Source: Saprospiraceae bacterium
Lineage (GTDB): Bacteria; Bacteroidota; Bacteroidia; Chitinophagales; Saprospiraceae
Assembly (NCBI GenBank): GCA_029262995.1
Contig: JAJCYH010000025.1
Coordinates: 1 to 64,000 of the forward strand
Direction: 5' to 3'
Length of the DNA: 64,000 nt
Below are positions 25,830 through 34,139 of the stretch, in pieces. Numbering within the stretch: position 1 is the first letter of the stretch; each line of letters begins with the position of its first letter. Below the pieces are notes generated by a model that saw only the letters and a program-made list of their open reading frames with translations, was not told the DNA's origin and did not search any database. The position numbers and the translations under genes were made by a program.

Positions 25830-26726
25830 TTGAAACTAATATTAATCTTTGTACTTATTATAGGCTCTTTAAAAGCTCAGGTTTTAGAAATTCCTTTGGA
25901 CAAATATGCATTCACCAAATTTGACAATACCATCGATAGCAAGCTAACTCTGGAGCTTCAAACCATCTTGAACAAAAACAAAGAATGGAAAAGCTTGATA
26001 AAAAACAAAAAACTTTGCCTTGGGGTCGTTGACATTAGTAACCCCGATAAACCTATCAGTGCTTTAATCAATGGCAATCACATGATGTATGCTGCCAGTT
26101 TACCCAAAATAGCTATTCTATTGGCCGTAATGGATGCAATTGACAAAGGCGAATTGGAAATGACTCCTGACTTAGATAAACTTATGAGCGATATGATCAG
26201 GGTATCCAGTAATTCAAGCTCTACTGCTCTTATTGATCTAGTAGGTTACGAACATATTGCAAACGTATTGCAAGATGAACGATTTAATTTTTATGATGAA
26301 GATCAACATGGTGGTCTTTGGGTGGGGAAAAGATATGCGGCAGGTGGAAGAAGGTATCCCGAACCAATAAAAGGACTTAGCCATGCGGCAACGGTCAAAC
26401 AAGTATGCAGATACTATTATATGCTTGCTTATGGCAAAATGATTGATTGCACAAGATCAGAACAAATGCTATCCTACCTTCATGACCCACACCTTCATCA
26501 CAAATTTGTTAACTCCCTAGAAAAGGTTGCACCTTTAGCAGACCTATACAGAAAGTCAGGTACATGGCAAGTCTATCATGCCGATTCTGTTCTTGTTATT
26601 GGAGACGAATGGCGTGCATATATCCTAGTGGGCTTAATCGAAAGTCCAAATGGAGAAGATCATATGAGAAGAATTTTAATGGAAGTTGATAACTTACTGT
26701 ACAAGAAAAACTTCAAATCGAAATAA
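25830..26726 (+). CDS. Exported class A beta-lactamase-fold serine hydrolase
   Basis: A 298-residue protein starting with TTG. The signal peptide (MKLILIFVLIIGSLKAQ) ends near residue 16. It keeps the penicillin-binding triad: S90-x-x-K93 (ASLPK), S126-S-N128 (SxN) and KSGT near residue 243. The GHH-type sequence around it and the Glu166 region do not resemble true class A beta-lactamases closely, so a peptidoglycan or ester hydrolase role is as likely as antibiotic resistance. Another protein of the same fold is encoded at 29403. It precedes the transporter-like gene at 26815 by 88 bp on the same strand. Confidence 0.75.
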   Translation: MKLILIFVLIIGSLKAQVLEIPLDKYAFTKFDNTIDSKLTLELQTILNKNKEWKSLIKNKKLCLGVVDISNPDKPISALINGNHMMYAASLPKIAILLAVMDAIDKGELEMTPDLDKLMSDMIRVSSNSSSTALIDLVGYEHIANVLQDERFNFYDEDQHGGLWVGKRYAAGGRRYPEPIKGLSHAATVKQVCRYYYMLAYGKMIDCTRSEQMLSYLHDPHLHHKFVNSLEKVAPLADLYRKSGTWQVYHADSVLVIGDEWRAYILVGLIESPNGEDHMRRILMEVDNLLYKKNFKSK

Positions 26727-26814
26727 TTAGAATAAAATTTAGGTCATCACTAGGTATATATTAAGAAACAAGTCTTTAGAATGGATTAGATCCATAGATT
26801 CTACGGTATGGCGC

Positions 26815-29391
26815 ATGCAGCGGATTATTTTCTGCCTGATCTGCGCTCTGTTACTTGTTAAGCCAACTTCCAATTCTCTATTCTTATCTATACTTGGCAT
26901 TGATTCATTGCCGTTCGCTTATATTACAGTTAGTGCAATTGCTTTAATCATTAGTCTTTTTTACAACAAGCACATTGATATAGTTGCACCAAAAAAGCTA
27001 TTCATTATAAGCTCCTTGGTTAGTGCAATGCTTTTGGTCGCAATTGCTTATTGCCTTTATTATAATTTTTTCCAAGATACAGTTGTATTTGCTTTTTACC
27101 TTTTTGTTTCTGTATTTGGAATTCTCTCTGCTTCTCAGTTTTGGATTCTATTCAATCAAATCTTCAATGCCCGGCAGGCAAGAAAGTATTTTGGTGTTAT
27201 AGGCAGTGGCGCTATTGCCGGTGGAATTGTAGGTGGCTACCTTGCAACCATCATTACAGCAATTACAAGTAGCGAGTTTGTTTTAATTGCAGCTGCTATA
27301 TTTATCCTAACTGCAGTTTTTGAAGTTACTAAACTAAAGAAAGAAGGTCTTAACTCCTTGAAAAACAGAGAAGCCAACAACGACCCAAAAGCATCTATAC
27401 TCAGACCGTTCTTTTTGATAAAAAGCACTAGGCACCTAAAACTCTTTGCACTCCTAGTAACTGTAAGTGTATTTGTAGCCAAGTTGATTGATTATCAGTT
27501 TGGGTACTTTGCATCACAAGCATTTACAACCGAAGATGAATTAACAGCCTTTTATGGGTTTTGGTATTCGAGCTTTAACCTCGTAGCCTTGATCATACAA
27601 CTTTTTATAACCAATAAGATTGTTGGAAGGTTTGGAGTAGCTCATAGTATCCTAATATTACCGGTTCTGGTATTGATGGGTAGTGTTCTTTTACTAATTC
27701 TGCCTGTGCTTATGTTTGCCTTAACGATCAAACTATTAGATGCAAGTTTGAAGCAATCCATAAATAAGGCATCGTTTGAACTTATAATGTTGCCAATACC
27801 TGAAGACATCAAACTAAAAACCAAAACATTCATCGATCTATTTATAGATAGTCTAGCAACCGGGATATCAGGACTCGCCATTATCTTTATCATCAATGCC
27901 TTAAACCTTCCCAATTATGTAATAACTATTATCATAATTGCCGCAGGCTTCGTTTGGTATTATTACGCAAACGTTATTCGTAAGGAATACAAAGAAGTAT
28001 TCAGGAATAGTTTGAAGTTAAAATCTGATCATGGCGTCATTTCCAACAAGAACTTGCTTGAGCAATATGAAGAAGTTCTCAGCTCAGGTAATGATTTTCA
28101 AATACTAAAAACATTAAAAATTCTTAAATCGACAGATTTTAAAATTAATAGTACTATTGTAAACAATCTTCTAAACAACCAAAATCCAAAAATTGTAATC
28201 GCGATTATTCATCAGATTTTATTTGAAAATTCAGACTATGCGACCGAGGTTAAAGCTTTACTGAACCACCCAATCTCAGAAGTTAAAAGCGCTGCCTTTG
28301 AATATCTAATAAATCATCAGGATCATCTTGAAACACACTTTCTACTTAAATATCTAGAAAGTAAAGATTATGATCAATTAATCATGGCCTTGTCTGCCTA
28401 TTCAAAAGAATTTGGTAATAATATTACTATTCTCAAAGTTCTCGATATTGAAAAAAGAATACAACTTCTTATTGATGAATATCGGAAAGATAGCAACATT
28501 CTTAAGCCTTATCACTTGACCGGAATTGTCAATAGCATAGCCTCCTGTAAATTTGAATCTCTATACTATTTTATTGAGGAACTAATCTATCATCAAGATA
28601 AAGAAATTAGAGGCTTCGCTATTTTAGAAGCAGGCGTAACTGGATCAGAGAATTTCTTAAAAATACTTAGTTCATTGCTTAGTAATCCAGAATACGATGA
28701 GCAAGAAGAAATTTATATAGCTTTAGCTAAGTATGGCTTAAAAGAACTATACGTTTTAGAAAACCAACTTAGTGTATCCGGAGATTATTTAAGTCTTCGT
28801 AAGATTCCATATATATACAGCAAGATTGCTAAGCAAGAAGCAATTACCAGGCTCGAAGGGCTTCTAAAGCATAAGGATCTCGTCATACGAAACAACAGCA
28901 TTCATGCTATGTCTGAACTTCTTAATAAATATCCTTTATTGAAAACTAATAGCTCAGCACTATCACTATTGTTGATTGAAGAATCAAAATACAATAATGC
29001 TATTGTTAAGGTCCTTATTGAATTTGATGAAAAACAAAAAACCGATAAATCTCCCCACGAACTTATTAATGTATTGAAATCAAAAATTGACAGTAATCTA
29101 AAAGTAATTTTTAGCCTGCTTGACATGATTTACCCACCTGAGGATTATCTTCAATTATATGAATATGTAAAAGGTTCTGATGAAGATTTAAGAAACAATG
29201 CAATAGAGTATGTTGACAATTCTTTGCAACCAAATTTAAAGAACATTATCATTCCGTTAATAGAATATCATTTTAATGAAAGTTCTTACAGCATTGATGA
29301 CATTAAAATCCAAGAGTATGAAATGAGATCTTTCTTAATTGAAAATAGAGATGAAGAAATAAGAAAAGCTGCCAACAAGTTTTTCAATTAA
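26815..29391 (+). CDS. Nucleotide-transporter-like membrane protein with HEAT-like C-terminal half
   Basis: An 858-residue protein. Residues 1 to about 400 contain about twelve hydrophobic segments, with FGVIGSGAIAGGIVGGYLAT (about 125-144) typical of MFS-related ATP/ADP translocase-like (TlcC) proteins. Residues about 400-858 are soluble and composed of repeated paired helices (ALLNHPISEVKSAAFEYLIN; LLKHKDLVIRNNSIHAMSEL), a HEAT-like solenoid. Bacteroidota carry many such fusions of unknown substrate. True plastid or parasite nucleotide exchangers lack the tail, so transport of ATP is not established. It ends 11 bp before the convergent serine-hydrolase gene. Confidence 0.65.
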   Translation: MQRIIFCLICALLLVKPTSNSLFLSILGIDSLPFAYITVSAIALIISLFYNKHIDIVAPKKLFIISSLVSAMLLVAIAYCLYYNFFQDTVVFAFYLFVSVFGILSASQFWILFNQIFNARQARKYFGVIGSGAIAGGIVGGYLATIITAITSSEFVLIAAAIFILTAVFEVTKLKKEGLNSLKNREANNDPKASILRPFFLIKSTRHLKLFALLVTVSVFVAKLIDYQFGYFASQAFTTEDELTAFYGFWYSSFNLVALIIQLFITNKIVGRFGVAHSILILPVLVLMGSVLLLILPVLMFALTIKLLDASLKQSINKASFELIMLPIPEDIKLKTKTFIDLFIDSLATGISGLAIIFIINALNLPNYVITIIIIAAGFVWYYYANVIRKEYKEVFRNSLKLKSDHGVISNKNLLEQYEEVLSSGNDFQILKTLKILKSTDFKINSTIVNNLLNNQNPKIVIAIIHQILFENSDYATEVKALLNHPISEVKSAAFEYLINHQDHLETHFLLKYLESKDYDQLIMALSAYSKEFGNNITILKVLDIEKRIQLLIDEYRKDSNILKPYHLTGIVNSIASCKFESLYYFIEELIYHQDKEIRGFAILEAGVTGSENFLKILSSLLSNPEYDEQEEIYIALAKYGLKELYVLENQLSVSGDYLSLRKIPYIYSKIAKQEAITRLEGLLKHKDLVIRNNSIHAMSELLNKYPLLKTNSSALSLLLIEESKYNNAIVKVLIEFDEKQKTDKSPHELINVLKSKIDSNLKVIFSLLDMIYPPEDYLQLYEYVKGSDEDLRNNAIEYVDNSLQPNLKNIIIPLIEYHFNESSYSIDDIKIQEYEMRSFLIENRDEEIRKAANKFFN

Positions 29392-29402
29392 TCTTAAAGC
29401 CA

Positions 29403-30674
29403 TTAAATATTACTTTCCTTTACAATCTTATCTATACTTCCAGCAAGAAGGTTATGATCAATATTAGAATTTTTACGCAGGACATTACTCATTAAAGCTA
29501 CCATATATTTACGGCCATCAGTATGTTCAACTATGGCAACTGAATTCATAAAATTATCTACATTGCCTTTATACTTCTCACAGACATAATTTTCTTCTTG
29601 TCTACATTTATACAAGGATCCAGATTTAAAATAAACAGCTGCAGACTTAAGCGAGCTGTTTGATGCAAATCGTATACGTCTGTCCGTCAAATACATCAAC
29701 TTCTTAATTTCAAGGCTGGATTCTGTATCTATAATTTGTCCATGCTCCAATGTATAAAGCCATTTGATTAATCCTGTAACAGTAGCTTGACTTCCACCAT
29801 AGGGTGTGATTTGATTTGTAGCACCTCTGGTAAAAAAGCTGCCTAATCGAAATTCATTATCTGATATTCCTATTTCACGCAAGGGCTCATTGACCAGGTC
29901 TACTGCTAATCTGGAAAGCATTCGCTTGTCTGCATTTTTAAAAAATTCAATGCTGCCTTCAGAACTTAGTTCGGGATAGTCAAGCCCCAATTGATTCATC
30001 AACAACAACTCTCTCCACACAACACTAGCGGCACCATTGCTGCTAACAGAAACCATATGATCTAACCATTCAAACAAACTAAAGACATCCGATTCAACCA
30101 ATAATCGTTTTTCAAAAGTATTCTTCTCAGGATTATAGATTGGTACGGGGTGGATATTAGGCAGTGCCCATTTCCCCGCTTTTACTTGTTTGTTTTTTAA
30201 TAATTCAATTCTTTTATCAAAATCATATGGATATAAGTTTTCCAATTCACAGAACATTGCAGTTAATATAGCCAATTTACCAACACTCCCTGGCTGATAA
30301 GCTCTGCTACCCTTCCGCTCCGCATATCTTATATCCTCAATGTTTGTAATATCAATAATGGCTATACTGTATGAGTCATCAAGATTTGGAAAAAGACTAT
30401 TGATTTTCTTTTGAAAAGCAGCATCCGTCTCAGGAAAATCTTGGACATTGTGATCCAATAAAGATAATCTGATGCTATCAGAAATCAACAATGCGCCTGT
30501 TGGAAGCCCACTTTTCCCTGGAGCATCTAATTCCATTTTCTGAACACGCAACAATCTTCTGATTCCTGTTCTTGCAAAACCATCGATTGGATACGCCATT
30601 AGTACTTCCATGGACATTATACAAACAATAAATAAACCTAGTGAAAAGCGATATAAGATTTTATAACTGATCAT
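29403..30674 (-). CDS. Class A beta-lactamase-fold serine hydrolase, exported
   Basis: A 423-residue protein with an N-terminal hydrophobic signal (YRFSLGLFIVCIMSMEVLMA). The penicillin-recognition motifs are S130-x-x-K133 (PGSVGK), S211-S-N213 (SVSSNGA) and KSGSLY near residue 349. About 100 residues precede the catalytic domain, longer than in true beta-lactamases. Its start overlaps the end of the PEP-dikinase-like gene by 14 nt, so the two exported proteins are co-translated and probably act together. It is more likely a cell-wall or ester hydrolase than a resistance enzyme. The 3' end meets the transporter-like gene. Confidence 0.75.
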   Translation of the reverse strand: MISYKILYRFSLGLFIVCIMSMEVLMAYPIDGFARTGIRRLLRVQKMELDAPGKSGLPTGALLISDSIRLSLLDHNVQDFPETDAAFQKKINSLFPNLDDSYSIAIIDITNIEDIRYAERKGSRAYQPGSVGKLAILTAMFCELENLYPYDFDKRIELLKNKQVKAGKWALPNIHPVPIYNPEKNTFEKRLLVESDVFSLFEWLDHMVSVSSNGAASVVWRELLLMNQLGLDYPELSSEGSIEFFKNADKRMLSRLAVDLVNEPLREIGISDNEFRLGSFFTRGATNQITPYGGSQATVTGLIKWLYTLEHGQIIDTESSLEIKKLMYLTDRRIRFASNSSLKSAAVYFKSGSLYKCRQEENYVCEKYKGNVDNFMNSVAIVEHTDGRKYMVALMSNVLRKNSNIDHNLLAGSIDKIVKESNI

Positions 30675-33564
30675 TGATTTTAATTTTTAAGTTTTCTGGA
30701 ATCTGAGGATCAAGACCTATAAGGTAAGAAGATGAAACGGCTTTTTTATTTTCTACAAAAGGTCTAATTTGAAACAAGTACAAGTTATCTCCAACAAATC
30801 CCAGTTCAATATCATAAGGAGGATTCATACCTGTTGATGGCATTTGTTCACGGATGACTTGATAAGCTTTCCAAAGCTCCTTTATATTATCATAACTTAA
30901 CAATCGCTGTGACAACTTAGTCTTTCCCGTACTTGTAGCACCACTAGATGACAAGTATTTATAATCTAAATCCCTGCTAGGTGACATCAAAATATTCTTT
31001 CCGTTTGGCAACAAAATCCAAGCTTCCGATTTTTGACCATCAACAGCTCCTCCAACGCCTTGACTGAAGGCTACGTTTAAAGCATTTGTATAATCGCCAT
31101 TTAGATCTTTAGAAATGACAACCCCTGACTTGTCTACAAATACACTAGGAATTATCAAAATACTTGGATAAACATCTAAAGGGTTGGTCAAAAATTTCTG
31201 TCTCCACTTGTAACTGCGCTCAGAATACGGAGAGGCCCAAACTTTCTTAATACCATGAAATATTTTATCCTTATCGATTAAATTAAATAAAGTAAGATTT
31301 AGACCAGCTCCTGTAAAATCTTTAAGATCTTCCATATTTGTATCAGACCGAAGAAAGACAGGTATATTGCCCAAATTTTTACCAAATTCTGACTGGAACA
31401 TCGATTCCATCTGCTTTTTAAACGATTCTTTCAGAGGCATATCCAGAATGAATTCAGAGAGCCGCTTTAAGCGATCGATACAATATTTATTTATGTCATC
31501 GCTATTACTACCCGAATCCTCCATCGCCTTTGCAGACGTAAATGTATCATCTAAAAATGACCAATAACTGAAATCCTTACCAGGAACCATTTGCTGCATA
31601 TGATCTCTGAATATACTAAATGGGACTACCATCCCGTTTACCAGTTTGTCTGGAAAAAGCTGTTTTAATTTGCCAAAATTAGCAGCCTTTGGACCACATA
31701 ATACTCCTGAAGATGAAGCATCCACCTCATTTATAGAAAGGACCCGATTAGAGACTAAGTCAAGTCTAGAGATTGGTACTTCTACGACGTTTTCATCTAT
31801 ACTTACTTTTGAAAATAAAGCAAGCTCTTCCTTGTCCATATCTTTGGCCAATTTTAATACAACACCACCTTTGGGAGAAACAGCATAAAACACTTCTTTC
31901 TCATCATAGCTTCTGAGCTGCTTAAAGACATCATTGGTTATTATCGAGTTAGGGATACCTAGATTCCTTGCCAGTAGTTGAATATGAGAAACCATATTTC
32001 CTTCACTAATAGAAAGTATTCCAGATACAGGCAATAAATCAGAAGGGGGATTTTGAAAAGCATAAATAGCTCCAGGTTCAAAATTATCTTCATCGATATG
32101 ATCAACCACCTTTAACTTTGCTCGCACATAACCAGGGTTAACGCCATTAAGATCCCCTGTGTTTTTACCAAACAAAGAATTCTTGAACTTAATTTTCGTA
32201 TTGATGTAATCATGCAACTGTGATGTTGTCGTGCCTAATGCCAAAAGAACACTGGATCTGATTCTGTCATCTACAAACCCATTCACCAATCGTTCAAAAC
32301 CCAAAAACATCTGAAGCTCATGATCAAAGCTCATACTCACAAGACCACTACCCCATTGAATATTTTTCTTTAAGCTTCGGTAAAAATAGTAAACATCATC
32401 AAAGGCTATATTATCCATATTTACTTGACTAAATACGGTCATGAGTTCTTCGAGTTCCCATTCGAAAATATATCCTGTAGATTCCGAAATTTTAGAAAGA
32501 TAACATGCTTTATCCAATACTTGAGAGAGAGTATTTGCCTTCCAACCTCCAAGGTCAGATAGTAATTTGGCCTCTATTTCTACAGAAATGTCCATCAGAT
32601 TCATTTTAGCCTTTGAAGACATTGAAGACAAGAATTTCTGCTTTAATAATGATAGCAAATCCGAGGAACGCATAATCAATTCTTCACCTGAAATTCGATC
32701 TGCGGTAGTCATGAAATATTCAAGTTCAGTTCTAAGGGAAGAATTTTGTGCAAACAAGGACAATCGATTTTCAATTATACTCTTGTACGTTTTTGCATAA
32801 AACAATTCCATATTTCCAATAAGCTTATCCAAGTCTACCAATATCGCCTTCGAAAGTTTATCTTCATTATCCAATTTATACTTCTTGCAAGATTCTATAT
32901 CTGCAGCAGAAGGGTTACCATGTATTTTGATTCTTATAGGCATAAAATCTTGGCGAGTATCTGAAATCGACTTAGAAATAGCTCTTATATTTTGAATTAA
33001 AGCAGTTTCTTTTTTATGAGGAATGTATTTGAACATTTCTCTAGTCAGATAAAAGTTGTCTTCAGTTTGTGCCTTACTTTCCAATAGCCATAATAGGAAT
33101 ACATTACCCCAAGCCGATTCGTCTTCATCCTGCATGGCTCCTCTGTAGAACCTTGATTTTCGTTGAATCCAACCATCATCTGCTAGATATAAAAACTGCT
33201 CTAGAATATATTGCTTGACTCTAGAGAAGCTATTCTTATCATCTAAAAAATCTTGATTATCTGTTCCTGCTAAGATTTGACCTAAATAAATATGATCCTT
33301 CTGTCCTAAGTCTAGAACCCAATCTTTATATCTGGCTCTTTGAATGCCACCAGGTTGAGAACAGTTTTGACCAGGAGGTAAAGTACTACCATCGGGGCAA
33401 AACCATCTTATGTCTTTATAAGGACCACGTAAATCCTCTTTAAAGTCTTGGATGTGTTTTATGATATCATTGGTGCGTTGTAAACTTAAACCATTTTGCG
33501 CTAAGCCTATTTTGCATAACAATGCAAGAAAAAGAATTATAAAAATCCTTTTGGATATAAACAT
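30661..33564 (-). CDS. Exported PEP/pyruvate dikinase-like protein with GWD-type domain order
   Basis: A 967-residue protein with a signal peptide (MFISKRIFIILFLALLCKIG, cut near LAQ). A ~480-residue helical N-terminal part has no recognised domain. Residues ~490-600 form the swivelling phosphohistidine domain (SEGNMVSHIQLLARNLGIPN, H527). Residues ~617-940 form the PPDK/PEP-synthase ATP-grasp domain (GPKAANFGKL; FLRSDTNMEDL; ending LYLFQIRPF). The order mobile-domain then ATP-grasp is that of glucan water dikinase, not of PEP synthase. A signal peptide on an ATP-dependent dikinase is odd; the periplasm lacks ATP. It overlaps the downstream serine hydrolase by 14 nt. Confidence 0.75.
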   Translation of the reverse strand: MFISKRIFIILFLALLCKIGLAQNGLSLQRTNDIIKHIQDFKEDLRGPYKDIRWFCPDGSTLPPGQNCSQPGGIQRARYKDWVLDLGQKDHIYLGQILAGTDNQDFLDDKNSFSRVKQYILEQFLYLADDGWIQRKSRFYRGAMQDEDESAWGNVFLLWLLESKAQTEDNFYLTREMFKYIPHKKETALIQNIRAISKSISDTRQDFMPIRIKIHGNPSAADIESCKKYKLDNEDKLSKAILVDLDKLIGNMELFYAKTYKSIIENRLSLFAQNSSLRTELEYFMTTADRISGEELIMRSSDLLSLLKQKFLSSMSSKAKMNLMDISVEIEAKLLSDLGGWKANTLSQVLDKACYLSKISESTGYIFEWELEELMTVFSQVNMDNIAFDDVYYFYRSLKKNIQWGSGLVSMSFDHELQMFLGFERLVNGFVDDRIRSSVLLALGTTTSQLHDYINTKIKFKNSLFGKNTGDLNGVNPGYVRAKLKVVDHIDEDNFEPGAIYAFQNPPSDLLPVSGILSISEGNMVSHIQLLARNLGIPNSIITNDVFKQLRSYDEKEVFYAVSPKGGVVLKLAKDMDKEELALFSKVSIDENVVEVPISRLDLVSNRVLSINEVDASSSGVLCGPKAANFGKLKQLFPDKLVNGMVVPFSIFRDHMQQMVPGKDFSYWSFLDDTFTSAKAMEDSGSNSDDINKYCIDRLKRLSEFILDMPLKESFKKQMESMFQSEFGKNLGNIPVFLRSDTNMEDLKDFTGAGLNLTLFNLIDKDKIFHGIKKVWASPYSERSYKWRQKFLTNPLDVYPSILIIPSVFVDKSGVVISKDLNGDYTNALNVAFSQGVGGAVDGQKSEAWILLPNGKNILMSPSRDLDYKYLSSSGATSTGKTKLSQRLLSYDNIKELWKAYQVIREQMPSTGMNPPYDIELGFVGDNLYLFQIRPFVENKKAVSSSYLIGLDPQIPENLKIKINDQL

Positions 33565-33713
33565 TTGATTGATTTTGTCAAAGAATTGTGAGTAATGAAA
33601 ATTGGTATCAGAACAAATATTAATTTGCGCTTTAATAAAGATGCAACAATTTTATCATATTTGCTTTAGCAAAATTTAAAATAAAAGCAGGGCCCTAAGG
33701 CCCTACCCAAAGC

Positions 33714-33743
33714 GAAACTATAATATCCGATAGGGATAGTTTC
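33714..33743. other. Inverted repeat upstream of dikinase gene
   Basis: GAAACTAT (33714-33721) pairs with ATAGTTTC (33736-33743), loop 14 nt, in the 223-bp gap between the small ORF at 33788 and the dikinase-like gene. A GGGCCCTAAGGCCCT cluster lies just before it (33690-33704). No T-run follows on either strand; it may be a weak terminator for the small minus-strand gene or a protein-binding site. Confidence 0.35.
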
Positions 33744-33787
33744 TCATATAAATTATAATCTCAATTCCTATTGAAAGACTATTCCAA

Positions 33788-33955
33788 TTATGCTCTGACT
33801 CCTAGCGGAACGTCTATTGAATAACCATTATTGATTTCAGACTTGAGTTCATGCCACTGAAGGATATAATCTAATTTCAATGGTAACCCAGCGTCAAAAT
33901 AATCTTTCCCCTGATGGATGGCTGTTACTGCTTTAAGCATTTCTTCTCTATTCAT
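33788..33955 (-). CDS. Small hypothetical protein
   Basis: 55 residues counted from the ATG at 33955 (MNREEMLKAVTAIHQGKDYF, ending SIDVPLGVRA). A longer frame back to 34045 exists but would run through the terminator hairpin of the upstream gene, so the internal start is preferred. It is acidic-to-neutral and helical, with no signal, membrane helix or known motif. It stands alone, with a terminator upstream and a hairpin downstream. Confidence 0.5.
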   Translation of the reverse strand: MNREEMLKAVTAIHQGKDYFDAGLPLKLDYILQWHELKSEINNGYSIDVPLGVRA

Positions 33956-34030
33956 AATTATTGATTTAATAGCTGATGAATGAATTAATACTTCAAATAA
34001 AGCAGTTACCATGCAACCTATTTGCACTAT

Positions 34031-34061
34031 AAAAAAGAGGAGCACAATTCAGTACTCCTCT
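34031..34061 (-). terminator. Terminator of the T9SS giant gene
   Basis: AGAGGAG (34036-34042) pairs with CTCCTCT (34055-34061) around a 12-nt loop. On the minus strand a T-run follows (complement of 34031-34036). It lies about 80 bp after the stop of the 1565-residue secreted protein. Confidence 0.75.
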
Positions 34062-34139
34062 CATGGGTTTATAAAATTTTGCAGATTTCTTATAGGTATA
34101 TTACTACCCTAAAGAATCCATACTATGTCATTTAGTGCA

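Noticed and set aside
25830..30674. Beta-lactamase antibiotic resistance genes
   Set aside because: Only the SxxK, SxN and KSG motifs are shared. Lengths, N-terminal regions and neighbours differ from true class A beta-lactamases, so resistance is not supported.
33714..33743. Riboswitch before the dikinase-like gene
   Set aside because: The structure is a simple inverted repeat about 150 bp from the gene start, on the wrong side of it, with no conserved ligand-binding core.
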